Shown here: positions 31,749 through 40,196 of the stretch, piece by piece | Layout of the letters: each line of letters starts with the position of its first letter | Numbering within the stretch: position 1 is the stretch's first letter | Assembly (NCBI RefSeq): GCF_014217335.1 | Contig: NZ_CP060092.1 | Location: 1,381,501 to 1,445,500, forward strand | Reading direction: 5' to 3' | Source: Teredinibacter purpureus | GTDB taxonomy: Bacteria > Pseudomonadota > Gammaproteobacteria > Pseudomonadales > Cellvibrionaceae | DNA: 64,000 bases | The notes under the pieces: model-generated | The model's database searches: none | What the model saw: only the letters and a program-made list of their open reading frames with translations | What the model was told of the DNA's origin: nothing | Translations under genes and position numbers: made by a program

Positions 31749-34652
31749 ATGCAGTTTTTAATCCCTTTGTTTTACTTGGCAGCAGGTATTGCGCTCTTCC
31801 TCGGTATACAGGCAGTGCTTTTAGCTGTGTACGACTACTCTCGAAAACTGTTGGGGTGGTTCGCGTTTTTATGTTTGGCGGCCGCGATTTATGAGTATTC
31901 TTCTGCGCTCTATTATTCTGCACTTTCTTACGAGCATAGCGTACAAGCGCTACATTGGTTTACCGCTGCGGTATTGCTGTGTGTGCCCGCGAGTGTAGGC
32001 TTTATTGGGACTTATACGCATGATAGGCACACCCCGTGGTGGGTGCTTATAGCGACGATCAACTCGCTTGTTTTGTTGGTTATCGATTGGCATTCTGACG
32101 TTTCAATGCGTTTCATTGGTGGTGCAGAGCTTACTCATATGCAATTGCGTTGGGGCGAGGTGGTTACGCAGTTACAAGGCACGCCGTCTTTTGCTATTCG
32201 TTATCTCCATTTCAGCGCGTTATTGTTAGTGATTTGGGCTGCGTTTCGGGCTTACTTCATACGGGTGCGCGATAGGCGACGCTTCGTTTTTTTGGTTGTC
32301 TATGTAGCGATTCAATTACTTACCATTTTGCATTCGCTTGCCGTTGAATACGAACTTGTTCAATCGGTGAAGTTGGTGGCGCTTTCATTTACGTCACTGG
32401 TCGTTCTGATGGCCCTTAATATTGCGATTGATATTCGCGGTGTTATGGCGCAGTTGGGATTGCAAAGCGATCAATTACAGTTAGAAAAGTCGTTTAGCCA
32501 AATATTAAAGTTAGGGCAGGAGAGACTTTCGCAGGTGGTGCAGCAATCTCCGAGCAGTATCCACTTGCTTGAGCGTGATGGCAGTTTAATCCAGCGTAAC
32601 TTGGCTAGCCATCAGTTGTGGAGTGATTTTGCTCGGCAAGGGGAGTACCTGTTTAGTCGTGCACCGTGGGATCGATTAGGCCTCGATTTATTGTGCAAGC
32701 AAGTGCTGGCAACCGGCAAGATTCGGCATCAATTGATTGAGGTTGGCGCTAAATATTTAACGGGTAGTGAGCGGAGTAAGTGGATTGATGCCACCATTTT
32801 TCCTATCACGGATGAATTTGATGTTGTCGAGGCGCTAGCGATTGTGAGTGAGGATGTGACACGCCAGCACACCATTGATCACGCATTGCGTATGGTTGCC
32901 GCCGAATCGGCCGGCGACGAAGAATTTTTTGTCGAAATTACCAGCCAATTGGCACTGCTATTCAATGCGGGAACGGCTTTTATCGGATTGTTTCATCAAG
33001 AAGACGGTATCGATCGCTATACCTCATTGGCGTTGACGATTAATGGCCTGCCGGAGAGAAATTTTACGGCGGTGTGCAGCGAAAGTTTTGCTGAGTTAGG
33101 CAAGCAAGAATACAGTAGTGTGATTTCCTCGAGCGCGTATCGTCGTTTTCCTAAAGATGAGTTCTTGGGTATACACAATATAGAAGGTCTTATTATTGCG
33201 CCTTTATCAACAAAGAGCGGTGACAGGCTGGGGTTTATCGCCATTATGGACACGTTGGCGCTTGAGCTTATTGAGGATGTCGCGCCTATTATTGAAATCG
33301 TTACTCACCGTGTTAGTGCTGAGTTACAGCGGCGAGATGCGGAGGTTAGGGTACGAAAAATGGCGTATGAAGATGCGCTCACGGGCTTGCCGAATCGTAC
33401 AATGCTACAGGAGCGGCTGTCTGACACGATTCAGCTATGCGAACAAAATCTGAGTAATGCCGTCGCCTATTTTTTAGATCTGGACCATTTTAAAACGATC
33501 AATGAAGCGTTAGGGCATGAGGCCGGTGATGACGTACTAAAACAAACCGGCAATCGGTTGTTAGCTGAGCTGGATGATCAGTTGTTTTTGGCGCGAATTG
33601 GTGGCGATGAGTTTGTCTTGCTCGAGATGTTTGATTCGCAAGAGGGTATGGATCAAAAAATTCAACACAGAGCGAGCGATATTATTCATATCCTGTCGCA
33701 ACCGATGGTGTTGGGGGATAGGACTATCTCATTGGGTGTTAGCGTAGGCGTGATCAAAATCCCTGAGCATGCCACGACCGAAGCCGACGTTATGCGGCGT
33801 GGCGACTCAACTATTTTTAGAGCGAAAAATGAAGGGCGCAACCGCTGTGAAATATACGATACTTCTATGCAGGCATCGGTTAATGAGCGCCTAGAGCTAG
33901 AGCGTGGGCTTAAGCTCGCATTGGAGTCACAGCAGCTGAGCATCTACTATCAGCCGAAAGTTGGTCTCGACGGCCGGCCCATAGGGGCCGAAGCGTTGGT
34001 GCGGTGGGAGCACCCCGTATTAGGCTTTATTTCGCCTGCAGTCTTTATCCCTGTGGCGGAAAAAACCGGATTAATCCACCTTGTGGGGGATTGGATGCTG
34101 GAGTCAATTGCGGCCAGTATCGCGCGCTGGGAGAGTGAAGGGGTAGGTTTTACCGGCGATATCTCGGTGAATATATCGGCATGGTTGTTTGCCCGCCCTG
34201 GGTTTATACAGAAGCTGTTAGGCACCATCGCAGAGGCCAATATTCCCACTTCGAGTATGTCCGTTGAAGTAACGGAAACGGCAGTGCTACGGGATATTTC
34301 GTCGACCAAAGATAAGCTGAAAATGTTGCGAGAGGCCGGTGTTGCGGTTGCTTTAGATGATTTTGGAACGGGTTACTCTTCGCTTGCTTATCTAAAAGAT
34401 TTGTCGTTGGATGCCATAAAGATCGATCAAGGTTTTGTTGCAGATTTACATGACTCTCAAACTGAAAGCCTCGTTAACTCTATGATTTCCATTGGGGAAA
34501 ATATGGGCTTCGATGTGATCGCCGAGGGCGTAGAACGTCATGACCAGCTGGACAAATTAAAACGTATGGGTTGCAAGGTGTTTCAGGGTTACCTCTTTGC
34601 GCGACCTATGCCAGAAAGTGAATTTGTTGCGTGGATTAGATCGAATCGTTAA
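31749..34652 (+). CDS. Membrane GGDEF-EAL cyclic-di-GMP protein with PAS/GAF-like region
   Basis: A 967-residue protein. Residues 1-230 hold about seven hydrophobic helices (a 7TM-like sensor, starting QFLIPLFYLAAGIALFLGIQ). A coiled stretch and a PAS-like region follow (about 250-370), then a GAF-like region (about 375-525), a GGDEF domain with an intact GGDEF at about 618-622 and an EAL domain starting AEALVRW at about 746. DDFGTGYSS and other EAL metal residues are present, so both synthesis and breakdown of c-di-GMP look possible. In dual proteins one activity usually dominates; the sequence alone does not decide it. The ribosome site is weak. Confidence 0.92.
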   Translation: MQFLIPLFYLAAGIALFLGIQAVLLAVYDYSRKLLGWFAFLCLAAAIYEYSSALYYSALSYEHSVQALHWFTAAVLLCVPASVGFIGTYTHDRHTPWWVLIATINSLVLLVIDWHSDVSMRFIGGAELTHMQLRWGEVVTQLQGTPSFAIRYLHFSALLLVIWAAFRAYFIRVRDRRRFVFLVVYVAIQLLTILHSLAVEYELVQSVKLVALSFTSLVVLMALNIAIDIRGVMAQLGLQSDQLQLEKSFSQILKLGQERLSQVVQQSPSSIHLLERDGSLIQRNLASHQLWSDFARQGEYLFSRAPWDRLGLDLLCKQVLATGKIRHQLIEVGAKYLTGSERSKWIDATIFPITDEFDVVEALAIVSEDVTRQHTIDHALRMVAAESAGDEEFFVEITSQLALLFNAGTAFIGLFHQEDGIDRYTSLALTINGLPERNFTAVCSESFAELGKQEYSSVISSSAYRRFPKDEFLGIHNIEGLIIAPLSTKSGDRLGFIAIMDTLALELIEDVAPIIEIVTHRVSAELQRRDAEVRVRKMAYEDALTGLPNRTMLQERLSDTIQLCEQNLSNAVAYFLDLDHFKTINEALGHEAGDDVLKQTGNRLLAELDDQLFLARIGGDEFVLLEMFDSQEGMDQKIQHRASDIIHILSQPMVLGDRTISLGVSVGVIKIPEHATTEADVMRRGDSTIFRAKNEGRNRCEIYDTSMQASVNERLELERGLKLALESQQLSIYYQPKVGLDGRPIGAEALVRWEHPVLGFISPAVFIPVAEKTGLIHLVGDWMLESIAASIARWESEGVGFTGDISVNISAWLFARPGFIQKLLGTIAEANIPTSSMSVEVTETAVLRDISSTKDKLKMLREAGVAVALDDFGTGYSSLAYLKDLSLDAIKIDQGFVADLHDSQTESLVNSMISIGENMGFDVIAEGVERHDQLDKLKRMGCKVFQGYLFARPMPESEFVAWIRSNR

Positions 34653-34705
34653 ATTGTAAATAATGGCCGTGCTGCCAATGGCGTAGGGCGAATGAGGAGC
34701 AAATC

Positions 34706-35026
34706 ATGAGTAATCCAAACGATCCCGCTCTCAGTAAAGAAGAGCGGCAATTCTGGGATGCGGTTGATAGTTTTATTGGTACGGCTAACGAAGCCTCCGG
34801 AGATACGGATGCGGGTATTGTGACGTCGGCCATGATGTATGCGGCGGCGCGCTTTTGTGCCTTTAATCTCGCCAGCTTTTCTGAAACGCGTAAAGACTTT
34901 CTTAACGATAGCGACGATTCCATTCGGCATTTAAGTAGCGAATTTAAAAAGTTGTTAGAGGAAAATATGGCCGATTACGGTGAGAATTTTAAAGTGTATT
35001 TACGTGAAAATGATGAGCCTTCATAG
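34706..35026 (+). CDS. DUF3144-like small protein
   Basis: A 106-residue acidic soluble protein: FWDAVDSFIGTANEAS, then VTSAMMYAAARFCAFNLAS. This pattern fits the small DUF3144 family of unknown function in marine gammaproteobacteria. The start is ATG 34706 with GAGGAG (34693-34698) eight bases before. A terminator follows. Confidence 0.8.
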   Translation: MSNPNDPALSKEERQFWDAVDSFIGTANEASGDTDAGIVTSAMMYAAARFCAFNLASFSETRKDFLNDSDDSIRHLSSEFKKLLEENMADYGENFKVYLRENDEPS

Positions 35027-35072
35027 TACCTTGCGGGTAAAAAAGTAAACGCGCGAACGTAAAAAAAGACCC

Positions 35073-35107
35073 AAAAAAAGCCCAGCGTATTGACGTTGGG
35101 CTTTTTT
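35073..35107. terminator. Bidirectional terminator
   Basis: AAAAAAAGCCCAGCGT, a four-base loop, then ACGTTGGGCTTTTTT. The stem has a T-run on both strands, between the DUF3144 gene (+) and the aminotransferase gene (-), which converge here. Confidence 0.88.
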
Positions 35108-35140
35108 ATAGTGCTGGAAGAGCACCGTCAGTACGGCTTA

Positions 35141-36418
35141 TTAGCCCGCTATTGCTTGTCTTACGCTGGCGAGCTTAACGCATACTACAAAAACTTCCAT
35201 GGCTTCATCAACTTGCGCTACGGTGGGCACGGTGGGCGCAATACGGATATTGCTGTCCTTTGGGTCGTTACCGTAAGGGAAGGTCGCACCAGCGGGGGTG
35301 AGTTTCACGCCTGCATCTCCTGCCATTTTAACCACTTCTTTGGCTAAGCCTGGTTGAGTATCAAACGAGATAAAATAACCGCCATCGGCCGATTCCCAAT
35401 CGCCTAAATCATTGTCGCCGAAGGCTGATTCAAGGTGGGTTAATACACTGCTAAAGCGAGGCTTGATTATGGCGGCATGCTTTTGCATATGGGTTTTAAG
35501 CGCATTGTCTTCAGCAAAGAAATGTACGTGACGCAATTGGTTCACTTTATCGGGGCCAATGGTCATAAAGCCGAGCGACTGCTTAAAGCCGCTGAGGTTA
35601 GAGCTGCTGGCGGCCATAAATGCCACACCGGCACCTGCGAATGTAATTTTTGAGGTAGACGCAAATTGCAGCACGCTGTCTTCAGTGCCTGCCGCTATAC
35701 AAGCATCCATGATGCTGGCAAGTTGAGCGGGGTTGTCCGATAGGTCATGCACGCCGTAAGCGTTATCCCAAAACACACGGAAGTTAGGTGCCGCAATTTT
35801 GCCGAGTGCCGCGATGCGCGCAACGGTATCGTCGCTATACACTACGCCAGTAGGGTTAGAATACTTTGGCACACACCACATACCTTTAATGCTGCTGTCT
35901 TCGGCGATCAGTCGCTCGACCTCATCCATTTGTGGTCCATTGGACGTCATGGGGACGGTGATCATCTCAATACCGAGGTGTTCACACACAGAGTAGTGGC
36001 GATCGTATCCTGGAACGGGGCAAATAAATTTAACGGTTTCTTCATTTGCCCAAGCTGAATCTGAGCCGTCGAGGCCGAATAAGTGGGCGATTGTCATGGC
36101 CTGATGCATAAGCGTCAAGCTGCTGTTTCCGCCCGCTAAGACACTTTCCACGGGTACACCCAAAATAGCGGCACCAATTGCCCGTGCTTCCATAATACCG
36201 TCGAGGCCGCCGTAGTTACGACAGTCAACACCGTCGGGGCTGGTGTAATTACCCTTTAAAATACCATCCATACCATTGGACAGCGTAAGCTGCTCAGCGG
36301 AGGGTTTTCCACGGGTTAAATCCAAGTTAAGCCCTTTGGCAACAATAGCGTGATACTCAGCGGCTAAAGCGTGTTCCCACTGGGCTAGTTGTTCGGCGGA
36401 GGCGTTATTCAGTTCCAA
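35141..36418 (-). CDS. PLP-dependent aminotransferase (aspartate/MocR-like fold type I)
   Basis: A 425-residue fold type I aminotransferase. Marks seen are KGLNLDLTRGKPSAEQL near the N-terminus, LAGGNSSLTLMHQ, CPVPGYDRHYSVCEHLG, PKYSNPTGVVY, the cofactor Asp in VFWDNAYGVHDL and the Schiff-base Lys in FASTSKITFAGAG. It resembles the Corynebacterium-type aspartate aminotransferase group; the substrate cannot be fixed from sequence. I place the start at TTG 36418 because AAGGGG lies six bases before it; the longer frame to TTG 36478 adds an Ala-rich stretch and has no site. Confidence 0.85.
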   Translation of the reverse strand: MELNNASAEQLAQWEHALAAEYHAIVAKGLNLDLTRGKPSAEQLTLSNGMDGILKGNYTSPDGVDCRNYGGLDGIMEARAIGAAILGVPVESVLAGGNSSLTLMHQAMTIAHLFGLDGSDSAWANEETVKFICPVPGYDRHYSVCEHLGIEMITVPMTSNGPQMDEVERLIAEDSSIKGMWCVPKYSNPTGVVYSDDTVARIAALGKIAAPNFRVFWDNAYGVHDLSDNPAQLASIMDACIAAGTEDSVLQFASTSKITFAGAGVAFMAASSSNLSGFKQSLGFMTIGPDKVNQLRHVHFFAEDNALKTHMQKHAAIIKPRFSSVLTHLESAFGDNDLGDWESADGGYFISFDTQPGLAKEVVKMAGDAGVKLTPAGATFPYGNDPKDSNIRIAPTVPTVAQVDEAMEVFVVCVKLASVRQAIAG

Positions 36419-36599
36419 GGTATTCCCCTTCTGACGTAGGTTTGCGGCTGCCTGAGCAAGGGCGGCAGCGGGCCCCAAAATGCCGAGGAATTATACCGAT
36501 TCATGGGGGTGAAATCAGCTATAACCCATCGGATTTAGGGGCTGCAGTGGTAGAATGGCTGTCTTTTTCGTTGTAGTCACACATTAAAGAGTATTGTTT

Positions 36600-36884
36600 A
36601 TGGATGCCAAAGTATTAGCGCTGGTCTTTTTTACTGCTTTTATTGCCGAGCTTGGTGATAAGTCTCAAGTGTTGACGGTGCTTTTTGTTAGCAATAAATC
36701 TGCGAGCCCTCTAACGGTATTTTTGGGGGTATCACTGGCACTTGTTTTGGCAACGGGTATTGGTGTTCTAGCGGGTCATTTGTTGTCGGACTGGGTTAAC
36801 GAAAAACTATTATCCTGGGTGGCGGGTACCGGCTTCTTATTGTTGGGCGGGATTACTATATTCCGCGCACTCCAGCACTCATAA
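36600..36884 (+). CDS. Half-size GDT1/TMEM165 (UPF0016) membrane protein
   Basis: A 94-residue membrane protein with three helices and the family motif ExGD in FIAELGDKSQ (about residues 12-21). GDT1/TMEM165 proteins move Mn2+ or Ca2+ and usually have two such halves in about 200 residues. Only one half is present here, so it must dimerise or act with another copy. ATG 36600 follows AAAGAG; a TTG at 36594 is less likely. The next gene starts ten bases after its stop. Confidence 0.85.
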   Translation: MDAKVLALVFFTAFIAELGDKSQVLTVLFVSNKSASPLTVFLGVSLALVLATGIGVLAGHLLSDWVNEKLLSWVAGTGFLLLGGITIFRALQHS

Positions 36885-36894
36885 AGGACAACCC

Positions 36895-37446
36895 GTGACT
36901 CGATTGTTTACTTCAACCGGCTATGTGGATGCGGACGATGCCACCACCACGCTTTGTTTGCATGCATTGCCACCGTTTCTACGTGTTTTACTGACCACGG
37001 ATGGCACCGTTACAAAGAGCCTGGAGTCCTTTTTTTGGGAGCCTGTTCGCGTAGTGAACAAGGGCCAAGCGTATTGGCTATTGGATGCCGATGCCCCAGT
37101 GATTAACCGAAAAGCGGGCGAGCAGGTATTACGGCGAACCGTGCAATTGATAGGCGAAAAAACCGGTACTTGCTATGCGACGGCTGTTTCTCTGGTGTGT
37201 GCTGAACTTCTCACAAAAGAATTACGTTTAAACCTTGAAGACGGCCGGGTAGGGGTAGGTGAATTATTGCGAGAATGCGGGTTGGAAACCTATAGGGAAA
37301 TTGTGGCTATAGGGGAGGCTGGCAATGGAGGAAGTGAAACGCCATTAGTAAGCTCGGATTCAATTTGGCGAACGTATCGTATAGCGATGGACCACCAACC
37401 TTTTATTCAAATTACGGAATTTTTTCCGTTATCTATTTACGTATAA
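36895..37446 (+). CDS. Chorismate lyase-like (UbiC-family) protein
   Basis: A 183-residue soluble protein resembling UbiC, which cleaves chorismate to 4-hydroxybenzoate and pyruvate. Similar features: LLTTDGTVTKSLES near 33, the VLRRTVQLIG strand (the Arg often binding chorismate) and the C-terminal PFIQITEFFP, where the Glu aligns with the catalytic Glu of UbiC. The match is distant. It starts with GTG 36895, six bases after AAGGA, and is coupled with the GDT1-like gene. A true ubiC is usually next to ubiA, which is not here, so the function is open. Confidence 0.6.
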   Translation: MTRLFTSTGYVDADDATTTLCLHALPPFLRVLLTTDGTVTKSLESFFWEPVRVVNKGQAYWLLDADAPVINRKAGEQVLRRTVQLIGEKTGTCYATAVSLVCAELLTKELRLNLEDGRVGVGELLRECGLETYREIVAIGEAGNGGSETPLVSSDSIWRTYRIAMDHQPFIQITEFFPLSIYV

Positions 37447-37872
37447 TTGTATCGCTCTGCCGAGAGCAAGAGAGTTATTTGTTTTTGTATTGTATAAAGA
37501 ATGCAGCGTTCTAAATTATACGTTGCAGTCAAATTTCTAATAGAAATATCAGGTAGTATTAATGTGTTTTTTTGCGAAAATATTTTATCGTTCGTGTCAT
37601 TTTTTACGTAAAAAATGATGCGAGCGGTGTAAGTTTGATCTGTTATTCGTAAATAAATAGGTTGTTAGATCGTTTGCTGATTAAGACTATGCCATCATGA
37701 AAACGTTATTTTTGATCGGTTACTATGGCTTTGTTTTGAGGGTTACTTCAAAGCGACGAGGTGTAAAACTCTGGTGGTTGTCGAATGCGTGGGATTGAAT
37801 AAGTATTAATTTTCGATTGTGATTGCTCTAGACGATCGCCTGATTTTCTTAAACACAAACGAGAACGAAAAC
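37447..37872. other. AT-rich intergenic region upstream of the Fn3-like gene
   Basis: No gene is visible in these 426 bases. They hold a TTTGCGAAAATATTTT stretch (37571-37586) like the motifs upstream of EPS promoters, a 20-base perfect palindrome (37598-37617) and an untested leader. No promoter with convincing boxes is seen. Confidence 0.6.
37598..37617. repeat. 20-bp perfect palindrome
   Basis: CATTTTTTACGTAAAAAATG is its own reverse complement. Flanking bases extend the symmetry imperfectly (T/A at 37597/37618 and three pairs at 37592-37594 with 37621-37623). It may be an operator for a dimeric regulator or a cruciform; it lies about 255 bases before the Fn3-like start. Confidence 0.75.
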
Positions 37873-38727
37873 ATGAAAAAAATTATAATAGCAACATTGT
37901 TACTGTTCAGCAGTTGTTGGGTATTTGCGGGATCTCCCTCACTTTCTGGGCCTTCTACGAGTACAGGCTCTATTACGCTTACCCCTAATCAACCCGAATC
38001 TCCCTATTTTTTAAATGATTTTTGGAAAAAAGCACCCAATGGTAGTTGGGAAGCCTATCGAGTGAATTATGGTTCTTCATCCGTTACCGATAGCGTGGGT
38101 TCTGCTGGTATTTATCAGTACCGTACACGTTGGTATAACCCAAATTCGTCGTCAGAGTATAATCGCTACAGTAGTTGGAGTAATATTGTTTATGTGGATG
38201 TTCAAATCGGTAGTGCTCCTTCTCCTAGACCAACGATAAGCCTGGCCAGTACAGATTCTGATGGAACTTTCTATGTGAGTTGGTCTGCATCTAGCGGTGC
38301 GAGCCGTTATCAGTTACAGCGTAAGATTGGCTCTGGAAGTTGGTCGACTCAGCAGAACACTAGCAGCAGAAATAAATCCTATACGTCTCAGGCGAATGGT
38401 AGTTACTCATTTAGAGTGCGTTCGTGTAATAGTGTTGGCTGTACTAGTTATTCTCCGACAAAAACCATTGTCGTTAACAAGCCAACATTGAGCGTGCCTT
38501 CGGCGCCTTCCTCGGTTACTTTTTTACCGCCACCAACCAATGTTGTGTATTGGTCGTCTGTTTCGAATGCGACCTCGTACAATATGCAATATAAGAGTGG
38601 TTCTACGTGGGTAACGTATCATAGCGGTAGTGGTACAGGTACCACTGTAGGTGCAACGGGTGCGTCTTACTTTAGAGTTCAAGCGTGTAATGGCGACGGT
38701 TGTAGCGGCTGGCGTTATTCGAACTAA
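37873..38727 (+). CDS. Secreted protein with fibronectin-type-III-like domains
   Basis: A 284-residue exported protein. The signal sequence is MKKIIIATLLLFSSCWVFA. After it come about 90 residues with a WxxYRVNYGSSSVTD-like strand pattern, then two Fn3-like domains: one with FYVSWSASSGASRYQLQRK and YSFRVRSCNSVGCTSYSPT, one with NVVYWSSVSNATSYNMQYK and YFRVQACNGDGCSGWRYSN. The Cys pairs in NSVGC and NGDGC suggest a repeated unit. Such domains occur in carbohydrate enzymes and surface proteins, but no catalytic domain is attached. ATG 37873 is chosen for the signal peptide. The next gene, convergent, is a mannanase. Confidence 0.75.
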   Translation: MKKIIIATLLLFSSCWVFAGSPSLSGPSTSTGSITLTPNQPESPYFLNDFWKKAPNGSWEAYRVNYGSSSVTDSVGSAGIYQYRTRWYNPNSSSEYNRYSSWSNIVYVDVQIGSAPSPRPTISLASTDSDGTFYVSWSASSGASRYQLQRKIGSGSWSTQQNTSSRNKSYTSQANGSYSFRVRSCNSVGCTSYSPTKTIVVNKPTLSVPSAPSSVTFLPPPTNVVYWSSVSNATSYNMQYKSGSTWVTYHSGSGTGTTVGATGASYFRVQACNGDGCSGWRYSN

Positions 38728-38763
38728 AAAAAGGCCCGTGCTTAGCGCGGGCCTTCTTTTTTT
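38726..38763. terminator. Bidirectional terminator
   Basis: AAAAAAAGGCCCGTGC, a three-base loop, then GCGCGGGCCTTCTTTTTTT. A strong stem with T-runs for both the Fn3-like gene (+) and the mannanase gene (-). Confidence 0.9.
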
Positions 38764-38815
38764 GGGGGAGTTACACTTTCTCGGAACGAGAATGCCCAAC
38801 CCGTATAGTGCTAGG

Positions 38816-40024
38816 TTATTGGTATACGTTGGGCAGTTCGTTTTCAAACACGGTAAATGGGTGCTTATAAAACTTCACGAAATCATCAGCGCTCTTATGG
38901 CCTACGTAAGGTGCGTAGAAATGATCCATTTTTTCTCTGGCTTTATTCGCATTTCGCCATACTAAAAAGTATGAGATTCTTTTGGTTTTCTCATTAGTGA
39001 GCAGGCTTTCAAGAATCATTTCAGTCCAAAATTTATCTTGCCCTAACTTTTCTTGCCCACCTTCTGATAGCGCTGCAATTTTATTTTTAGAGGCGGCTAT
39101 ATCACTAATGGCTTCGGCACTGGCAATAAAGTGTGCGCGGGTTTCGGTAAGTGGTAAGGGGTTGTAGCTGTGCCCTAAATCCCAGTAGTTGTCGAGGCCT
39201 ATTATGTCGATGTAGTCATCGCCAGGGTATCCGTATAGGTATGAAGCGGGCAGTTTGTCTAAGTCCATGCGGCTACGATCAGGTGAAAAAGCGAATATAA
39301 GGTTGTTCAAGCCTTTTGTATCACGCAGGTATTCAACCGTAAATTTCCAGAGGGCTATGTAATCCTCTTCTTTGTTTAAGTTCTCGCCTTTTCCCCACCA
39401 AAACCAGTCGCCATTATGCTCATGCCATGGCCGAAAAATAATGGGTACGTACTCTAGTTTACCTTCCGTGTTTTTAACTTTTAAGGTCTCGTTAAAGGCG
39501 ACAAACGTATCGAGGGTGGCTTTTAATTTTTTGTGTGACTTTCCACCAGGAATGATGTCCGCAATACTGGGGTTTTTGGTCCACGAACTGCCGCCTGTAA
39601 TAGGGTCCCGCATGTGCCAACTAATGGTATTAATGGCGCCGCGTAAATAGCTGGCTTTAATTTCATCGGTTACGAAAGTAAATTTCATTCCGTCTAGATT
39701 GGCTTCGTCGCCCGATTCCAAATGGCCAATATCCCAACCAAATACTGCAGGATAGGAACCGGTTACATCTCTAACGTCTGAACGATGAGGTTCGCCTATC
39801 CATTTCACTCCGTATGCAGTGGTATTTTGGTGCCCGAAAAGGAGCGTGGTTGCGCTGAGTTTGGCCATATTTTTATAGAGGGCAACGGTTTGCGCTGTTG
39901 CGTCTTTTGTAACCAAAGTGGGTGTGGCACTCTTTGGGCTCCCTGCTAGTGCAGCAAAGCTGATGCTCAGCATCAAGGACGCAAAAAGTGAGGGTATAAG
40001 CGTACGGTAGGTTGGTCTATTCAT
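38816..40024 (-). CDS. Secreted GH26 beta-mannanase
   Basis: A 402-residue exported glycoside hydrolase of family 26. After a signal sequence (about 1-27, LFASLMLSISFAALAG) the catalytic domain shows LFGHQNTTAYGVKW, VFGWDIGHLE, the acid/base Glu in FRPWHEHNGDWFWWG and the nucleophile Glu in AALSEGGQEK. GH26 enzymes mostly cut beta-1,4-mannans. ATG 40024 begins the signal peptide; an upstream TTG at 40054 is unlikely. It may digest wood or algal mannan, or trim a self-made polysaccharide given the EPS locus nearby; the first is more usual. Confidence 0.88.
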   Translation of the reverse strand: MNRPTYRTLIPSLFASLMLSISFAALAGSPKSATPTLVTKDATAQTVALYKNMAKLSATTLLFGHQNTTAYGVKWIGEPHRSDVRDVTGSYPAVFGWDIGHLESGDEANLDGMKFTFVTDEIKASYLRGAINTISWHMRDPITGGSSWTKNPSIADIIPGGKSHKKLKATLDTFVAFNETLKVKNTEGKLEYVPIIFRPWHEHNGDWFWWGKGENLNKEEDYIALWKFTVEYLRDTKGLNNLIFAFSPDRSRMDLDKLPASYLYGYPGDDYIDIIGLDNYWDLGHSYNPLPLTETRAHFIASAEAISDIAASKNKIAALSEGGQEKLGQDKFWTEMILESLLTNEKTKRISYFLVWRNANKAREKMDHFYAPYVGHKSADDFVKFYKHPFTVFENELPNVYQ

Positions 40025-40196
40025 TGTCGGTATCTCAAAGGTCACGAAGGTCAATAATGATAAAGTATATATTACTTGGTAGGTTCATTACTCTTAAGTT
40101 GGATGGTTAGGTTAAGGGTAGCATTATTATGTAATAGTACGAACACCATGACTAGGTTGGGTGCCCGTCCATCTAAGCCAGTGGACGGGGTGTAGG

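Noticed and set aside
36419..36478. Longer aminotransferase start at TTG 36478
   Set aside because: It has no ribosome site, while TTG 36418 has AAGGGG at ideal spacing and fits the family N-terminus.
37740..37754. GG-N10-GC spacing upstream of the Fn3-like gene
   Set aside because: Both boxes (GGGTTAC and AAGCG) match the consensus poorly outside the invariant bases and the leader would be over 100 bases; chance is likely.
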